Assembly (NCBI RefSeq): GCF_040712315.1
Contig: NC_134015.1
Span: 43,173,464-43,237,463, forward strand
Source of the DNA: Castanea sativa
Lineage: Eukaryota; Streptophyta; Magnoliopsida; Fagales; Fagaceae
Reading direction: 5' to 3'
Length of the DNA: 64,000 nucleotides
This document shows, in pieces, positions 9,375-21,367 of this stretch; the stretch's first letter is position 1, and each line of letters starts with the position of its first letter. The notes beneath the pieces are model-generated. The model was not told the origin of the DNA. It made no database searches and saw nothing but the letters and a program-made list of their open reading frames with translations. The position numbers were made by a program, and so were the translations under genes.

Positions 9375-10397
9375 TGTTGGGTTAAAATGAATTGACCCCT
9401 TGCAAATTAATTAATTATCCAAGTTAATTAATTAGATCAAATTGCATGCAATAGTGTGGAAGCACAAACAAATCACCAATTATTCTAAATACAGCAGAAA
9501 ATAAATTTAAAACAGGTGATTTGTTTACGAATGGGAAAAACCACTGAGTCAAAACACCACTGAGTCAAAACCCCACCGAGTGAATTTAAGGTCATCACTC
9601 CCAAGAATCCACTATTATCAATCACAAGTGGTTACAAACATAAGCAATCTTACCAAACCCTTTGGCTATATCCTGAAATACCAACCTACAGTTGAACTCT
9701 TACCCCAATACCGAATTAAACTTGTATCGTAGCAGCAATCCTTTTGTTCAATGCTCGAATCCTAGTACGTGACTAACTCCAGCAACTTGAAGAGGTTGTT
9801 GGCTGCAAAGTTCTTCAATTCTTCAACAATGAAGATCAGGAAGCTCCTTGGTTACAAAACCCTTGGCGAAAAGACGTAATAGATTATTCAGAGAGAATAA
9901 TGAATTGGAGCATTATCTGCTTGCGCGATAGCCTTTAAAATAAGCCTTATATATGTCTAGAGTTGTGAGAAAAGAAACCCTATACAAATATTTCAACATG
10001 GGCTGAAAATTAGATTTGGAAATTCTGATTTCATAAGTCTCGACAAAAACAACTTGTGTCGAGCTTCAACATTAAATCTCGACACAAGTCTTTCTGTGGA
10101 GATTGCTGTCGAGCTTTAATAAATAGCTCTTCTTCACTTGTTTCTTGGTCAGGTCCTCATGGATTTAATACTTGACTTGAACAAAATGTTTCTTGAAAAG
10201 AGAAAGAAAAGCTCGATAGAAAGGAATTTTCAAGGATCTGTCGAGAAGTTGTCAAGCTTGAAGAAAAGGAGTTTTTCAAGAGAGGAAAAACAAATAAAGA
10301 TGAATGCAACAAGCACGCTACTCAAGCAATGATCCAATCAACATGTTAAGCTCTCTAGACATCTCTCCACATATAAGCATAGCATCCACAGATCCAA

Positions 10398-10422
10398 AAA
10401 CACACACACACACGCACGCACA
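10398..10422. repeat. (CA)n microsatellite with CGCA interruptions
   Basis: Run of CA ending acgcacgcacac in the R1 interior. Confidence 0.9.
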
Positions 10423-11278
10423 CTAAATACGTCTAACCAATTGTATATTTCAAAAAATAAGTTAAGACAGCTTAGTGAGCATATATCAACACATGTATCT
10501 CTTATGATGGCCAAATCACATTGTACCTGCACACGTATCGAAAGTAGCAAAGAATTTACATGTTGTGTGTGAAAACATAACAAGTGTGCACAAGTTTCTC
10601 AAATTATGACGATTTAAGGTATGAGAAAATCTAATAAACTCACACACAATCATAACAATTTGATGGGGACTGTCACCTTCAAGGTATATCATATAACTCC
10701 CACATCTCCTAGAAACACGCTTACAACCATATTAAAAGCATTTTGATTCTTTTTGCTTTTATATTCTTTGCATATTTTCTTTTTGAACATATCATGTGTA
10801 AGCATGTAAGAGAGAAAAGAAATACCCAATTATGTAAGCCAAAACACCACAATTTCGCAATGTCGAAGCACATAGATGTTATACATGATTGGTGAGTTTT
10901 AGTGGTGAGATGGTTATTTAAGCCTTTCTCTTAGGATTAATCGCACTCATCACAAACACGAGCCACAAAGCTCACTTGCTTAGTTGTGCATTTGAGATGC
11001 TCATCTAAGCTACAAGAGATACAAAGTTTAGAAAACTTTGTTTCAATGGCCATCCAGGGTACACAAGTACCAAAATACACAGACACACACTGTTTTTGTA
11101 TTTCTCTAATTTTTCAATTTTTTATTTTTATTTTTAGGTAAAAATAAAATAAAACAAAACTGAAAAAAAAACAAATAAAACATGTAAACATACAAAGCAT
11201 AAAACTAGACGAACTCAAAAACAAGAAAACAAACACAAACATGACATGTGAGACCAAGAGAGGGAGGAAGTGACTGAA

Positions 11279-13190
11279 TCATTTGGAGCCTTTTTTCTTC
11301 CACACTTTGGAATTGGTGGAAGATCATTTCCTAGAGTTGAACCTTTGTTCCAGAGGTGAGGAGGAAGAATTGAAACCATTCAAGTTCGAAAGGAACATGA
11401 GGGCCTTGAGAAGATCTCCAAGAGGACCTAAAGATGGTGGAATCTGATCTTGACCACCAGATGATAACACACTATTACTATGTTGAGTGGCTAACCACTT
11501 ATAGCAATTTAGATGAGTGCGTCTTGAAGCTCCACAGTGATGACAAAAATGGGGCTTCTTTGGTTGAGACTTCTTATTATTGTCTTTCTTAGTCCTAGAG
11601 TTCCTAGTCTCTTTCTTTTCAACCTTAGGGGATGCTCCTAGAATAGATTTGCCCTTGTCTATGTTCTCATTAGCTATCTCAGTTTTAGTTTCAATTTTCT
11701 CAAGATTTTCATTATTAGCAGGTGAGAAAAAATCCTACTAGAGGAGGCAATATGAGAAGAGTTAGAGAGTTCATACCCCAAGCCAGTTCTATCAAAAGCT
11801 GATTTCTAGAGGTTCAACATTTCATCCAGCTTTGCACTGGAAGTCCTCTCCGACTAAACTTGAACTTGGAACAATTCTGCTTCAAGCTTCTTGGTTCTTT
11901 TAGCCAAGAAATTATTCTCAAATCGCAATCCTCCAATGATTTGATAGGCTTCATCAACCTTGGTAGAGAGCTCCTCTTATTCCACTCTCCACTTCACTAA
12001 GCTTCTTAGTAGACAGCCTATACAACTTTACATACTTTTCAGATATTTTGTATAACTTTGCATAGGCTATATGGATGTTATCCTGTTCATCCATCTTCTC
12101 GAACTTGGATTCCACTAAGTCCTCTTCTTCATACACTACTTCTATGATCCCCTCAGCAGGATCCACTATGGTAGTGAAAGCACTCAAGATTCCTTCGTCA
12201 TCACTGTCATCTGACTCAGTCTCAGGCTCATTATCACTCAAGGTAGTAGCAAGAGCCTTGCTTTTCACAATCGACATGAAATATGTTGGAGATTCTTGTT
12301 TCATGTGTCCAAAACCTTGACATCCAAAGCACATTGGTCCGGAGGGAATAGTATACTGACCACAATCCTTAACATCCTTCTTCCCTCTGTCTTGACTTTG
12401 AGTTGAGAAGAACTGCATTGCTTACAGTCCTTGTCAAAGCCTTTCACATTGGCATTCTTCATGAACTTCTTGAACTGCCTAGTGATGTAGGACTTCATTT
12501 TGGAATCTGCATCATCTAAAGATTCATTAGTCTCATTACTTTTGGCCTTCAATGCCATATTCTTACTTTTGCTTCCTTTCCCTAGTCTAGTCAAACCTGA
12601 TTCGTAGGTTTGCAAGTTTTCAATCAGCTCCAACAAAGTAATGGTTTCAATGTCCTTTGATTCTTGAATCACTGTTATCTTGGAATGAAATCTCTCAAGG
12701 AGAGATCTGAGTACCTTTCTCATAATCTTGGGCTCTGGAATATGATCACCAAGATTGAATGTTGAGTTCACTCTTTCCTTCAACTTGGCATAGATTTCAT
12801 TGAACATCTCATTCTTTTCCATCTTTATCTCCTCAAACCTAGTCATGAGCCTTTGGAGCTTTGAATCATTAACAACCTTAGTCCCTTCATAGGTTGTCTG
12901 GAGGATAGCCCAGGCTTCCTTTGCAACTTCAGTTAAGGATACTTTTTGAACTCCTAATTGGTCACCTCACTAAATACGGCATTCAATGCTCTATTGTTGA
13001 AGTTTTCAACTTTGGTCTTGGCCTCATCCCAATTAGCCGATGCTTCCTTTGGGTTCACCCAGCCAATTTCCACAACTTACCAGACCTTTTCATCTAAAGA
13101 CAGCAAGAAAGCTCTTATGCGTACTTTCAAGTATGCATAGTTAGTGCCATCAAATAAAGGAGTTATAATAAGATACTATCATCTATCCAT
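11279..13190 (-). pseudogene. R1 gag (UBN2-type copia gag), decayed, unit 1
   Basis: Reads down the minus strand from about 13190 to a stop at 11279. In order: an N-terminal gag region (ALNAVFSEVTN followed by an in-frame stop at 12954-12956), the UBN2-like core around 12846-12600 (EIYAKLKERVNSTFNLGD, LRSLLERFHSK), an acidic linker, a zinc-knuckle region CFGCQGFGHMKQES in which the fourth ligand cysteine is serine, a coiled-coil-like charged part, and a second knuckle-like CHHCGALRRTHLNC near 11530. A frameshift separates the segments at about 12301-12418 and further stops occur near 11990. It would package element RNA if functional; it is broken. Confidence 0.75.
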
Positions 13191-14055
13191 GACAAATAGG
13201 GGTCAATGGATCACACAGCAAAGATTAAAACCTAATCAGAGTGTGCCCGTTCTTATAGCACTTGTTGTGTTAAAATGAATTGACCCCTAGCAAATTAATT
13301 AATTACCCAAGTTAATTGATTATATCAAATTACATTCAATAGCATGGTAGCTTAAAAAAAATCACGAATTATACTAAATGCAGCAGAAAATAAATTTGAC
13401 ACAGGTGATTTGTTTACAAATGGGGAAAACCATCGAGGTAAAACCCCATCGGGTGAATTTAAGATCACCACTCTCAAGAATCCACTATTATCAATCACAA
13501 GTGGTTACAAGCATAAGGAATCTTACCAAACCCTTTGGCCTATCCCGAAATACCAACCTATAGTTGAAATACCAACCTATGGATTCCATTCAATGCACAA
13601 ATCCCAGTACGTGACTAACCAATGATGCACGGATCCTAGTACGCAACTAACTCCATTAACTTGAAGAGGTTGTTCGCTGCAAAGTTCTTCAATTCATCAA
13701 CAATGAAGATTAAGAAACTCCTTGGTCACAAAACCCTTGGCAAAAGACGCAGTAGCTTCTTTAGAGAGAATAATGAACTTGGGTACTATTTGCTTATGTG
13801 ATGACCTTTAAAATAAGCCTTATATATGTCTAGGGTTATAAGAAAAGAAACCCTATACAAAAATATTTCAACATGGGCCGAAAATCAGATCTGAAAATTC
13901 TAATTTCGTAAGTCTCGATAGAAACAACTTGTGTCGAGCTTCAACATTAAATCTCAATAGAAGTCTTTCTGTCGAAATTGCTGTCGAGCTTTAATGAACA
14001 GCTCTTCTTCACTTGTTTCTTGGTCAGACTTTCATGGCTTTAACACTTGACTTGA

Positions 14056-14858
14056 ACAAGGGACACAAGGGATCCATATAAATGCATGAATATAAAGAAA
14101 CAAGATGCTATGGATGAGAAGATAATAGAAAGATCCAAAACATGTGAAAAGCAATGCATGCAAGAGGGTCTCGACAAATCGAGCAAATTGTCGCTACTAT
14201 CAAGAGAAAACCCCATAATCTTGATGGATCGAGGATTTATCAGGAATCTATCAGTCGAACAGAATGCATGAAAATTTGGCTCAATGGATCGAGAAGTTGT
14301 CGAGAAGAAACCCAAAAATCTCGATGGATCGAAGATCTGCCAAGATTCTATCGAGGCTGAAGAAAGAAAGCTTGATAGAAGTGGAATCTGTCGAGCTTGA
14401 AGAAAAATAGCTTTTCAAGGGAAGAAAAACACATAAAGATGAATGCAAAGGTCTCATCTTCCTCCATCCTTATTTCTTCAAAACTACTAGTGATTCTTTG
14501 AAGATTCATAGTCTTTACTGCCTTGGTACCTTTATAGGCGGTCTTAAGAATGGTCCGTGCTTCCTTGGCAACTTCCATGGATGATATTTTCTTGAATTAC
14601 TCATTGGTCACCCTACAAAACAAAGCATTCAATTCCCTACTTTTGAAATTTTTCACTTTAATTGTTGCTTCAACATAATCCATCGACACTTCCTTTGGCT
14701 TAATCCAGCCAACTTCAACAGCTTGCCGAACTTTTTCACCAAGAGCCTACAAAAAAACTTTCATATGAACTTTCAAGTATGCATAATCAGTGCCATCAAA
14801 TAAAGGAGGAATCAAAAGAGATTGTCCATGATCAGAGTGTACCCGCTCTGATACCACT
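14056..14858 (-). mobile_element. R2 retroelement interior with large internal deletion (unit 1)
   Basis: The untranslated 3' interior of the second gag-only family (gggacacaag ... aaagatgaatgca) is fused directly to the N-terminal part of its gag (14440-14840, minus strand: MEVAKEARTILKTAYKGTK, then SFEEIRMEEDETF). About 2.4 kb present in the other R2 copies is missing. The same fusion occurs at 41758-42557, so it predates the large duplication. Primer-binding site at 14841-14856 matches TGGTATCAGAGCGGGT exactly on the minus strand. Confidence 0.65.
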
Positions 14859-15787
14859 TGTTGGGAAATTTATACCCCGGTTGATAGAGTTAATAAGTTT
14901 TAAACCCAAGTTGTTAATTATATTTATTATGAATAAACCTTATTAAAACAAACAAACATCAACATTTTGCACAATGGAATAGTAAATAAGACAAGAAATG
15001 ACCTAGGAAAATCAATGAGACAAACTTGTTTCATAGTAAAAACCCTGGGGGGAAACCTTCTTTAAAAGCAATTCACTATAGTAAATAAAAGTTTCAGATC
15101 TAGTACAAAAAATTTGTCCCTAGAATCTACAATCCTCGTAAATGAACTTACAACAGAAACCTTCTACTGCTTCAGAACCTCTGAACTCTCTAGTATATGA
15201 ACCCCACACTTTTGCACGTGACTAACCAATGATGCCACGTAACTAACTCCAACAACTTAAAGAAGATGTTGTTGGCTTCAAAGTTCTTCACTTCATTAAC
15301 AATGAAGATCAAGAAGAACTTGATTACAAAACCCTTGGCGTAAAGATGCAGTAGGTTCTTTAAAGAGAATAATGAACTAGGTCACTATCTGCTTGTATTC
15401 TATTGGCATGCACTTTTGATAGCCTTTAAAATAAACCTTATATATGTCTAGGGTTGTGAGAAAAGAAACCCTATACAAATATTTCAACGTGGGCCGAAAA
15501 TTAGATTTGGAAATTCTGATTTCGTAAATCTCAACAGATACAACTTGGGTCGAGCTTCTGTCAAGTTTTAACATTAAATCTCGATAGAAAGAATTCTGTC
15601 AAGACTTTTGTCGAGCTTTAATGAACAGCTCTTCGTCACTTGTTTCTCGATCAGATCTTCATGGCTTTAAAACTTGACTTGAACAACATGTTTCTTGAAG
15701 TCTTAAACCCGTCCTAGATCTACCCAATTACAAGTAAAGTGCATTTTGTCAAAGGATTATCTAATTACATAAAATATGTCCCTAATA
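14859..15787 (-). mobile_element. R2 5' LTR (unit 1)
   Basis: 929-base LTR beginning tgttgggaaatttatacccc beside the primer-binding site. The outer end reads ccctaata where other copies have ccctaaca. On the minus strand a TATA motif (catatataagg) lies around 15440. Contains the repeated tcgag-type motifs typical of this LTR family. Confidence 0.75.
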
Positions 15788-15880
15788 GCTTGTTGTTCTT
15801 ATTACCTATAAAAGGAAATGTAATTTATTAGGAGTACTTGGGAAATTTGTATTTATATTTTGTTTTAAATAATTAAGAAA
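15788..15880. repeat. Y spacer, 5' stub (unit 1)
   Basis: Only the first about 90 bases of Y survive, ending at ttaaataatt. The next 1.9 kb (rest of Y, Z, solo LTR, start of X') present at 43590-45540 is absent. Confidence 0.85.
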
Positions 15881-15960
15881 ATCTATTAAGAAAATCATAA
15901 AAGATTGGTTAGTATATAAGAAAAGATTGGTTAGTATATTTTGTATCTAGTCCCTTAAAT
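15881..15960. other. Deletion junction with scrambled filler
   Basis: Between the Y stub and the resumed X' module lie short pieces copied from nearby X' sequence: aagaaaatctattaag, then cataaaagattggttagtat, then a second partial copy, before the proper ctagtcccttaaatcata resumes. Templated filler of this sort is typical of polymerase-theta-type end joining. Confidence 0.7.
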
Positions 15961-16512
15961 CATAAAAGATTGGTTAGTATATAAGAAAATCTATTAATAG
16001 AGTACTATAAGAAATCTATAGGATCTAAATCCAAGAAAATTTGACTACAGTGAATGAATATGTATTTAATTCTTTTTTTACTAATCAAGGGCACAATTAT
16101 TTTATATTATCAAATGCATGTGTTATTAAAATTTGCTTTTCTCTCATGATGGTTTTCGTTAATTATTGGTAAAGTAAACTAGATACGAGGAAGAGTGTAA
16201 TATTCCAAATCCACTAATATTTTTTATAGTAATTAATATTCAAATTTTATTATTTCAATATTAATAATTAATAAACATAATCATGCAATTTCATTTTATA
16301 CAAATTACGTGCACTATGCTTGTGTCTAGAAACTCTTATTTTTTTAATTAAAATATAACATTTTTAAGTCGAGACCGCAAGTAATTTTAGTTTAAGTATA
16401 AAATGTGTGTCATAATTTTATGAAATTTTAACTTGGATTTTAACTTTATATCCTTAATTTTTCTTATTGTCTGAATTTTTTGGAATTATATTTTAAATTT
16501 GAACATTTTAAT
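15961..16512 (+). repeat. X' module, 3' part (unit 1)
   Basis: Resumes in the right arm of the foldback element (ending at 16044) and continues to tttaatgacag, where a third retroelement fragment interrupts it. No gene follows. Confidence 0.8.
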
Positions 16513-17440
16513 GACAGGCACTTCTTCAACTTGTTTCTATGACTGACTTACATGGCTTTAACACTTGAACTTGAAACAATGTTTCTTGATGCATTAAATG
16601 CATCCTAGATCTATCCGAATACAAGTAGAGTGCGTTTTGTCAAAGGATTTGCCAATTACATAAAATAATGACATACGTTCCTAACAAGTAAAACACATAT
16701 ATCCTAACAATCTCCCCCTTTGGCAATCCGTGACAAAACTACAACGAACAAATGAACATATGAGAGAAGTCATAAATCACTCAACTCGCACTCACTTGTT
16801 AAGTACAATAAAATCTATCATAACACAAACTCTTGAAAAACTTTGCAAGAAGAGAGTTTATGGCAAGTAGACTTTGACAACTTGTATTTCTAAAACACTT
16901 TAAACAAAACACATCAAGGCATCTTTGTGTGAAGCAGAAATAATAGATTGCATACAAAAATAAGAAGCATGTGTATAAAGAAAGACAAGAAACAACACAT
17001 GTAAGGATAGGTGAAATAAAACATACATCATCATATATACCACTTGATAAGCATCATGTATGTAAAAATGGTCACAAAACCTAGGTACAAGAACAATGTA
17101 TCTCCAACAAAGAAAGAAAAGAAAAGATACATGTAATCTACCTACTCAATAACACCACTCCAGTGTCTTTCTCTCCCATCTTTGCGGGGAACGTTACCTC
17201 ACCATAAGCTCTGATGATGTCATCGACTGACGATCATTTCTGGCTTCATCACCAGTGATAACAATTTCAACTTGATCTACCCCAAATCAACCAACTCGAT
17301 CACATCCTGCACAAATTTTCTAGCCCCAAAGAGTTAAGTCTCAAAGAGTTGATGGGTACATAAGAACATCGCAAAATCTTTGCCTCAGCCACCGAGGTGA
17401 ATTGGGGATGAATTTTGGTAACTTCATTTAAGTATAGTTA
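16513..17440 (-). mobile_element. Fragment R3: truncated 3' LTR, polypurine tract and interior
   Basis: LTR sequence to 16709 (ending atcctaaca) is followed by atctccccctttggcaatcc, which on the minus strand is the purine tract AAAGGGGGAGAT preceding a 3' LTR, as in plant copia elements. The interior to about 17440 is non-coding or too decayed to read; a stretch near 17180-17330 may be old coding sequence. Also present at 46114-47030. Confidence 0.65.
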
Positions 17441-18124
17441 CAAATTTTCTATTATAATTTATAGACATTAGTTTTTTTTTTATTACCAACAAAAGGAAAT
17501 ATAGTGTATTGATGAGTACTTGGGAACTTTGTATTACTATTCTGTTTTAAATAATTTAGTGAGGGATTCAGAGTTTTTCTATTTTAGATTATTATTAGTT
17601 GCAGACCCACGCGATGTGTGGAAATATTTGACGATTTATTTTTCTGTTAAGTAAGAAAAATGAAAATAGTAGATGAGACTTAAAAGTGTTAGTTTCAAAC
17701 CATTCTTAAAATGATGTGATTATTTTCAACTAAAATATAGTAGATACAATATATTAGATTTTCAAAATTAAACTATCAATAGTTTTTAATTTGAAGAGTT
17801 TTAAATTTAGAAATTTTTTTTAGGACACATAATGCATTTTAAATTAATTATTATAGATATTTAATAAATAATGTAATGTGTGGTTATATTTTGTTTCTAG
17901 TGCTCCTTACAAATGGTTTATCCTTTATACGTATTGAATGGCCTAATAATGAGGCAAATTAAAGTAAATCCATCACCTATATTAAAAAAAATATGATCTT
18001 TAATAACATAAAAATATATATGTAATTTTATTCGGAATCATACTCAAAGAATGAGAAATAATTGTCAATGAAATAGCTCATATTTTAGTTTCTACACATA
18101 CCTTTCTTCTCAAAGTATCATCGA
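17441..18124. repeat. Y spacer, diverged form (unit 1)
   Basis: AT-rich spacer with no genes. It differs from the other Y copies by an extra stretch around 17790-17860 and contains a GC-rich palindrome ccacgcgatgtgtgg at about 17608-17622 in otherwise AT-rich DNA. Confidence 0.7.
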
Positions 18125-18372
18125 ATTTGACTAAATGGACTGAAGTGGATCGACTGGAGTGAATGGACTGAACTAGACAAAATAGACCGAATGGAATAAA
18201 TTAGACAATAATAGACCGAAGTGGACTGAAATGGACCGAAATTGACTGAATGGACCAATAAGGATTGAAGTGGACAAAATTGAATGGACTCGAAACGAAT
18301 CAAAATGGACTTAAATTGACGAAATGGACCAAGTGGACAAAAGTGGACCATACTAGACCAAACTAAACCAAA
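18125..18372. repeat. Z minisatellite, copy 2
   Basis: One 10-base unit shorter than its partner at 47705-47965: the tggactgaag unit after attgactgaa is missing here. Confidence 0.85.
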
Positions 18373-18457
18373 ATAATATGCTAATGTGGGTCGACAGGAG
18401 CATGGTAACAATAAATTATTCACTTTAGCTTTTAAATATAAAAATTCCTATCTTAAT

Positions 18458-19115
18458 TGTAGGGGAACATGTGCCAGGCCCATTTCAAAGCCAAACTAAG
18501 AATGTTGGGCAGCCCACATTAGAGGAGTGAGCCTAGCCCAATGACAAACGAATTATGAAAGACCCAACGCTTAAACATGTGAATCCAAATTGAACATTAA
18601 TGCATATCACAAAGACCCGAATTGACGACAGGCACAAGTTACAAAGTAAATTGACACAGTCAGATCGGTGGGATCCACTGCTAATTTTCGATTCGATAGG
18701 GGGGAACAGTACCATTGATTCACAAGACCACTTAGATCCTAAATTCGGTAGGTCCCACACATGTGAGGGAGATTCCATCATTATGAAGACCCTACTAACG
18801 AAGAGTATAAACAAGGGGGTTTGAAAATTGGGGAGGGGGGGTGAAATCACAATAGGAATGAGAGTCATACATTTCGAATTTGAGATTCATCTTGGGGCAC
18901 AGGGGAACAAACTCAGTCCGAGAATCATATCCTTGGCCCAAGCTTAAAATCAAAAGTGACAATCTGCCTTAGTAGCTCAGCCCATTATAGTTAACAACTG
19001 CACTTAGGTGCTCCCATCATGGGCTAAAAATGTCCTTAAAAATAAAAACAAAAACAAAAACAAAAAATTTGAGGGCCCCAGCATAATCCTATAGTTTTAG
19101 GGCCTGGCCACTACA
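18458..19115 (-). mobile_element. Solo LTR, copy b
   Basis: TGTAGGGG start, CCACTACA end, flanked by ttaat (18453-18457) and ttaac (19116-19120). Contains a G-rich run (ggggagggggggtg) near 18829. Confidence 0.75.
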
Positions 19116-20461
19116 TTAACTTGTATAAAAATTCATTGGTGAGATAGATGGCTAAGGAAAGGGAATTATAAACATGAAACTTTCCTTCAAAAAAAAAATT
19201 AAAACTAGAGAGAGATGAAACACAAATTTTTAAAATTAAAATAATTAAATATGTGAAATTTTTGCTTTATTGATTAGAAACATAATATTTTTTTTATTGA
19301 GTGTTACTAAATTCGAGTAAAAATACCATCTTCCAAATAAGTCATTTTTTATATAAATCTTAGAAAAATAAAAATAGAAATTCATTTATATAAATGATTA
19401 GTGCACCATTTATAAATCATTGATACATGAAAATAAATGCATATAGGCCATTAATACTTCTTGGATATACATAAAATAAATTCATAGTACTACAATGTTT
19501 GGTAGATATATAAGAAAATTGGATTCAAATCTTCTAGATTTCCTAGGGTACTCTACCAAATAAATTTCCGTAAATCTTAACATTTCTTTAATAATTTATT
19601 GGTCTAGATTTTGCTATGTCAACATTCCACTAATAGTAATTTTCTTACTTTGTTTGCAGCATTATTTTATTATTTTAAGAGTATTGTTAGTAGAATGCCG
19701 AGATGACAGAATATAGACCCTTAAATCAAGAAAGATTGGTTAGGATTTAAGAAAATCTATTGATAGAATACCCTAGGAAATCTATAGGATCTAAATCCAA
19801 GAAAATATGGCTACATAAGAAAATATGACTACAGTGAATGAATATGCATTTAATTCTTCTTTTACTAATCAAGTGCACAATTATTTTATATTATCTAATG
19901 CATGTGTTATTAAAATTTGCTTTTCTCTCATTATGGTTTTTAGTAATTATTGGTAAACTAATCTAAATACGAGGAAGAGTGTAATATTCCAAATCCACTA
20001 ATATTTTTTATAATAATTAATATTCAAATTAAATTATTTTAATATAAATAATTAATAAATATAATCATACAATTTCATTTTATACAAATTTCATGCACTA
20101 TGCTTGTGTCTAGGAACTCTTATTTTTTAATTAAAATATAAAATTTTTAAGTGGAGGCCAGAAGTAATTTTACTTTAAGTGTAAAATTTGTGTCCTGATT
20201 TTATGAAATTTGAACTTGAATTTTAACTTCATATCCTTAATTTTTCTTACTGTGTTAATTTTTGGGAATTATATTTTCAATTTTTAATTTTTAATTTACA
20301 TTTATATACTTAATTTGTCTTATTAACAAATAATTTTCAATTGTATGGTAGATTTAATTTTCTAAGTGTGGAAAAGTGAATACTAAAACAAAAATGTATT
20401 TACACCAAGATAATTAATTCATGCATTTATCACAATAATACATGACCATATTATCGGACAC
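19116..20461 (+). repeat. X module, 5' flank of copy C
   Basis: Full-length X. Nearly identical to 48713-50051, differing at only scattered bases and small indels (for example one extra ttaattt near 20285). Confidence 0.85.
19498..19828. mobile_element. Foldback element, copy 4
   Basis: Flanked by ctacaatg (19490-19497) and ctacagtg (19829-19836); arms as in copy 1. Confidence 0.7.
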
Positions 20462-20499
20462 TATAAAGATTACAATCTAACACTGTAAAGCTTACTATC
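20462..20499 (+). promoter_or_regulatory. TATA box, copy C
   Basis: TATAAAG 98 bases before the ATG. The doubled motif found in copy B is degraded here (taaagattacaatc and taaagcttactatc). Confidence 0.6.
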
Positions 20500-20559
20500 A
20501 TCAGGCAAATCACTTTGCATAGTCATAACAAAGTCTAGAACTAGACCAATAAGAAAATA

Positions 20560-20628
20560 ATGGATGTCATTTCTTCAAAAATGGCTTTCTTGATCATCCT
20601 ACTTGCTTTTGCAACTTGTAAGTTTCTT

Positions 20629-20685
<57 letters not shown>

Positions 20686-20931
20686 ATTTGATTTTTTATA
20701 TTGATGGTAGGTTTATCATTACCAAGAATGTCAAATGCTGCGGTTCATTGTTCTCGCGATGTTGATTGTACATTCGCAATCAAATGTCGTTCTCCGTGCT
20801 TCCCCCTTTGTGTAAACGGAGCATGTCGTTGCTCCTGCGCTGCAACTCGAAAACAAGCTACCGTTGAAGGCAATCACGACAATCCGGCAAAAATTAGCAA
20901 ATACTACTCATTCAAAAATAATGCAAACTAA
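20560..20931 (+). CDS. Secreted defensin-like (NCR-like) cysteine-rich peptide, copy C
   Basis: Exons 20560-20617 and 20711-20931; 93-base phase-1 intron. 92 residues with all eight mature cysteines. Differs from copy B at two residues of the last loops: Arg replaces Gln between the sixth and seventh cysteines (GACRCSC), and Ala replaces Thr after the last cysteine. The intron lacks the 22-base atgatggtggtaaatgaaat stretch of copy B but has a longer TC run. A TGA in the intron would end any unspliced product. Leader, signal core and tail are as in copy B. Confidence 0.82.
20631..20682. repeat. (TC)26 intronic microsatellite, copy C
   Basis: Makes up more than half of the intron. Confidence 0.95.
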
Positions 20932-21367
20932 ATTGAGTACAAGAAGTTGTACCCGTCTTGCTACTCAATGAAAAATGTACTTATCATGTCGCAGTGGATA
21001 ATAATTTCAAACTAAAGGCTCTAGGTGGTGTAACGTCTAAAAAGAAATAAGATCCTTTATCAATTTCATTAACGTTGAAATAAAAAAGGACACTTTGCAC
21101 TTTATGGCATAGAAAAAAAATAATTGTGATACCATATGAAGGAATTGCAAATTTCTCTAACAGTATGTTAGGATTCATTTCCTATAATCCAATTGTATGA
21201 TTTTATCTTCTTACAGTTCATGTCCTAGAATCCAATGTACAATTTTACCTTTTTAACAAAACCTTGTTATTTGCAGAGACTATTTAATATGATCATTAGA
21301 AATGTTGATACATTTGGAATACATTAAACTTATCTTGCCCCAATTTTTCATTGGCAAGATATTGTAG
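20932..21367 (+). repeat. Peptide-gene 3' flank, short form (copy C)
   Basis: Follows the gene to ggcaagatattgtag, where retroelement LTR sequence begins. The poly(A) hexamer position reads AATGAA. Nothing else recognised. Confidence 0.75.

Larger units (their letters stand above)
9375..14055 (-). mobile_element. Gag-only copia-like retroelement R1 (unit 1), decayed
   Basis: LTR sequence starting tgttgggttaaaatgaattg at 9375 and tgttgtgttaaaatgaattg at 13263 flanks an interior with one gag reading frame on the minus strand. A degenerate primer-binding site (tgctataagaacggg read on minus) lies just inside the 13263 edge. No protease, integrase or reverse transcriptase motif follows gag, so this is a non-autonomous gag-only element of the TR-GAG kind. 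The 9375 LTR is cut short near 10190. The 13263 LTR seems to be a chimera with the next element, joined at a tandem duplication near 13595-13655. Confidence 0.7.

Noticed and set aside
18118..18423. 101-codon minus-strand frame of Phe/Ser/Val repeats
   Set aside because: Pure translation of the 10-base minisatellite.
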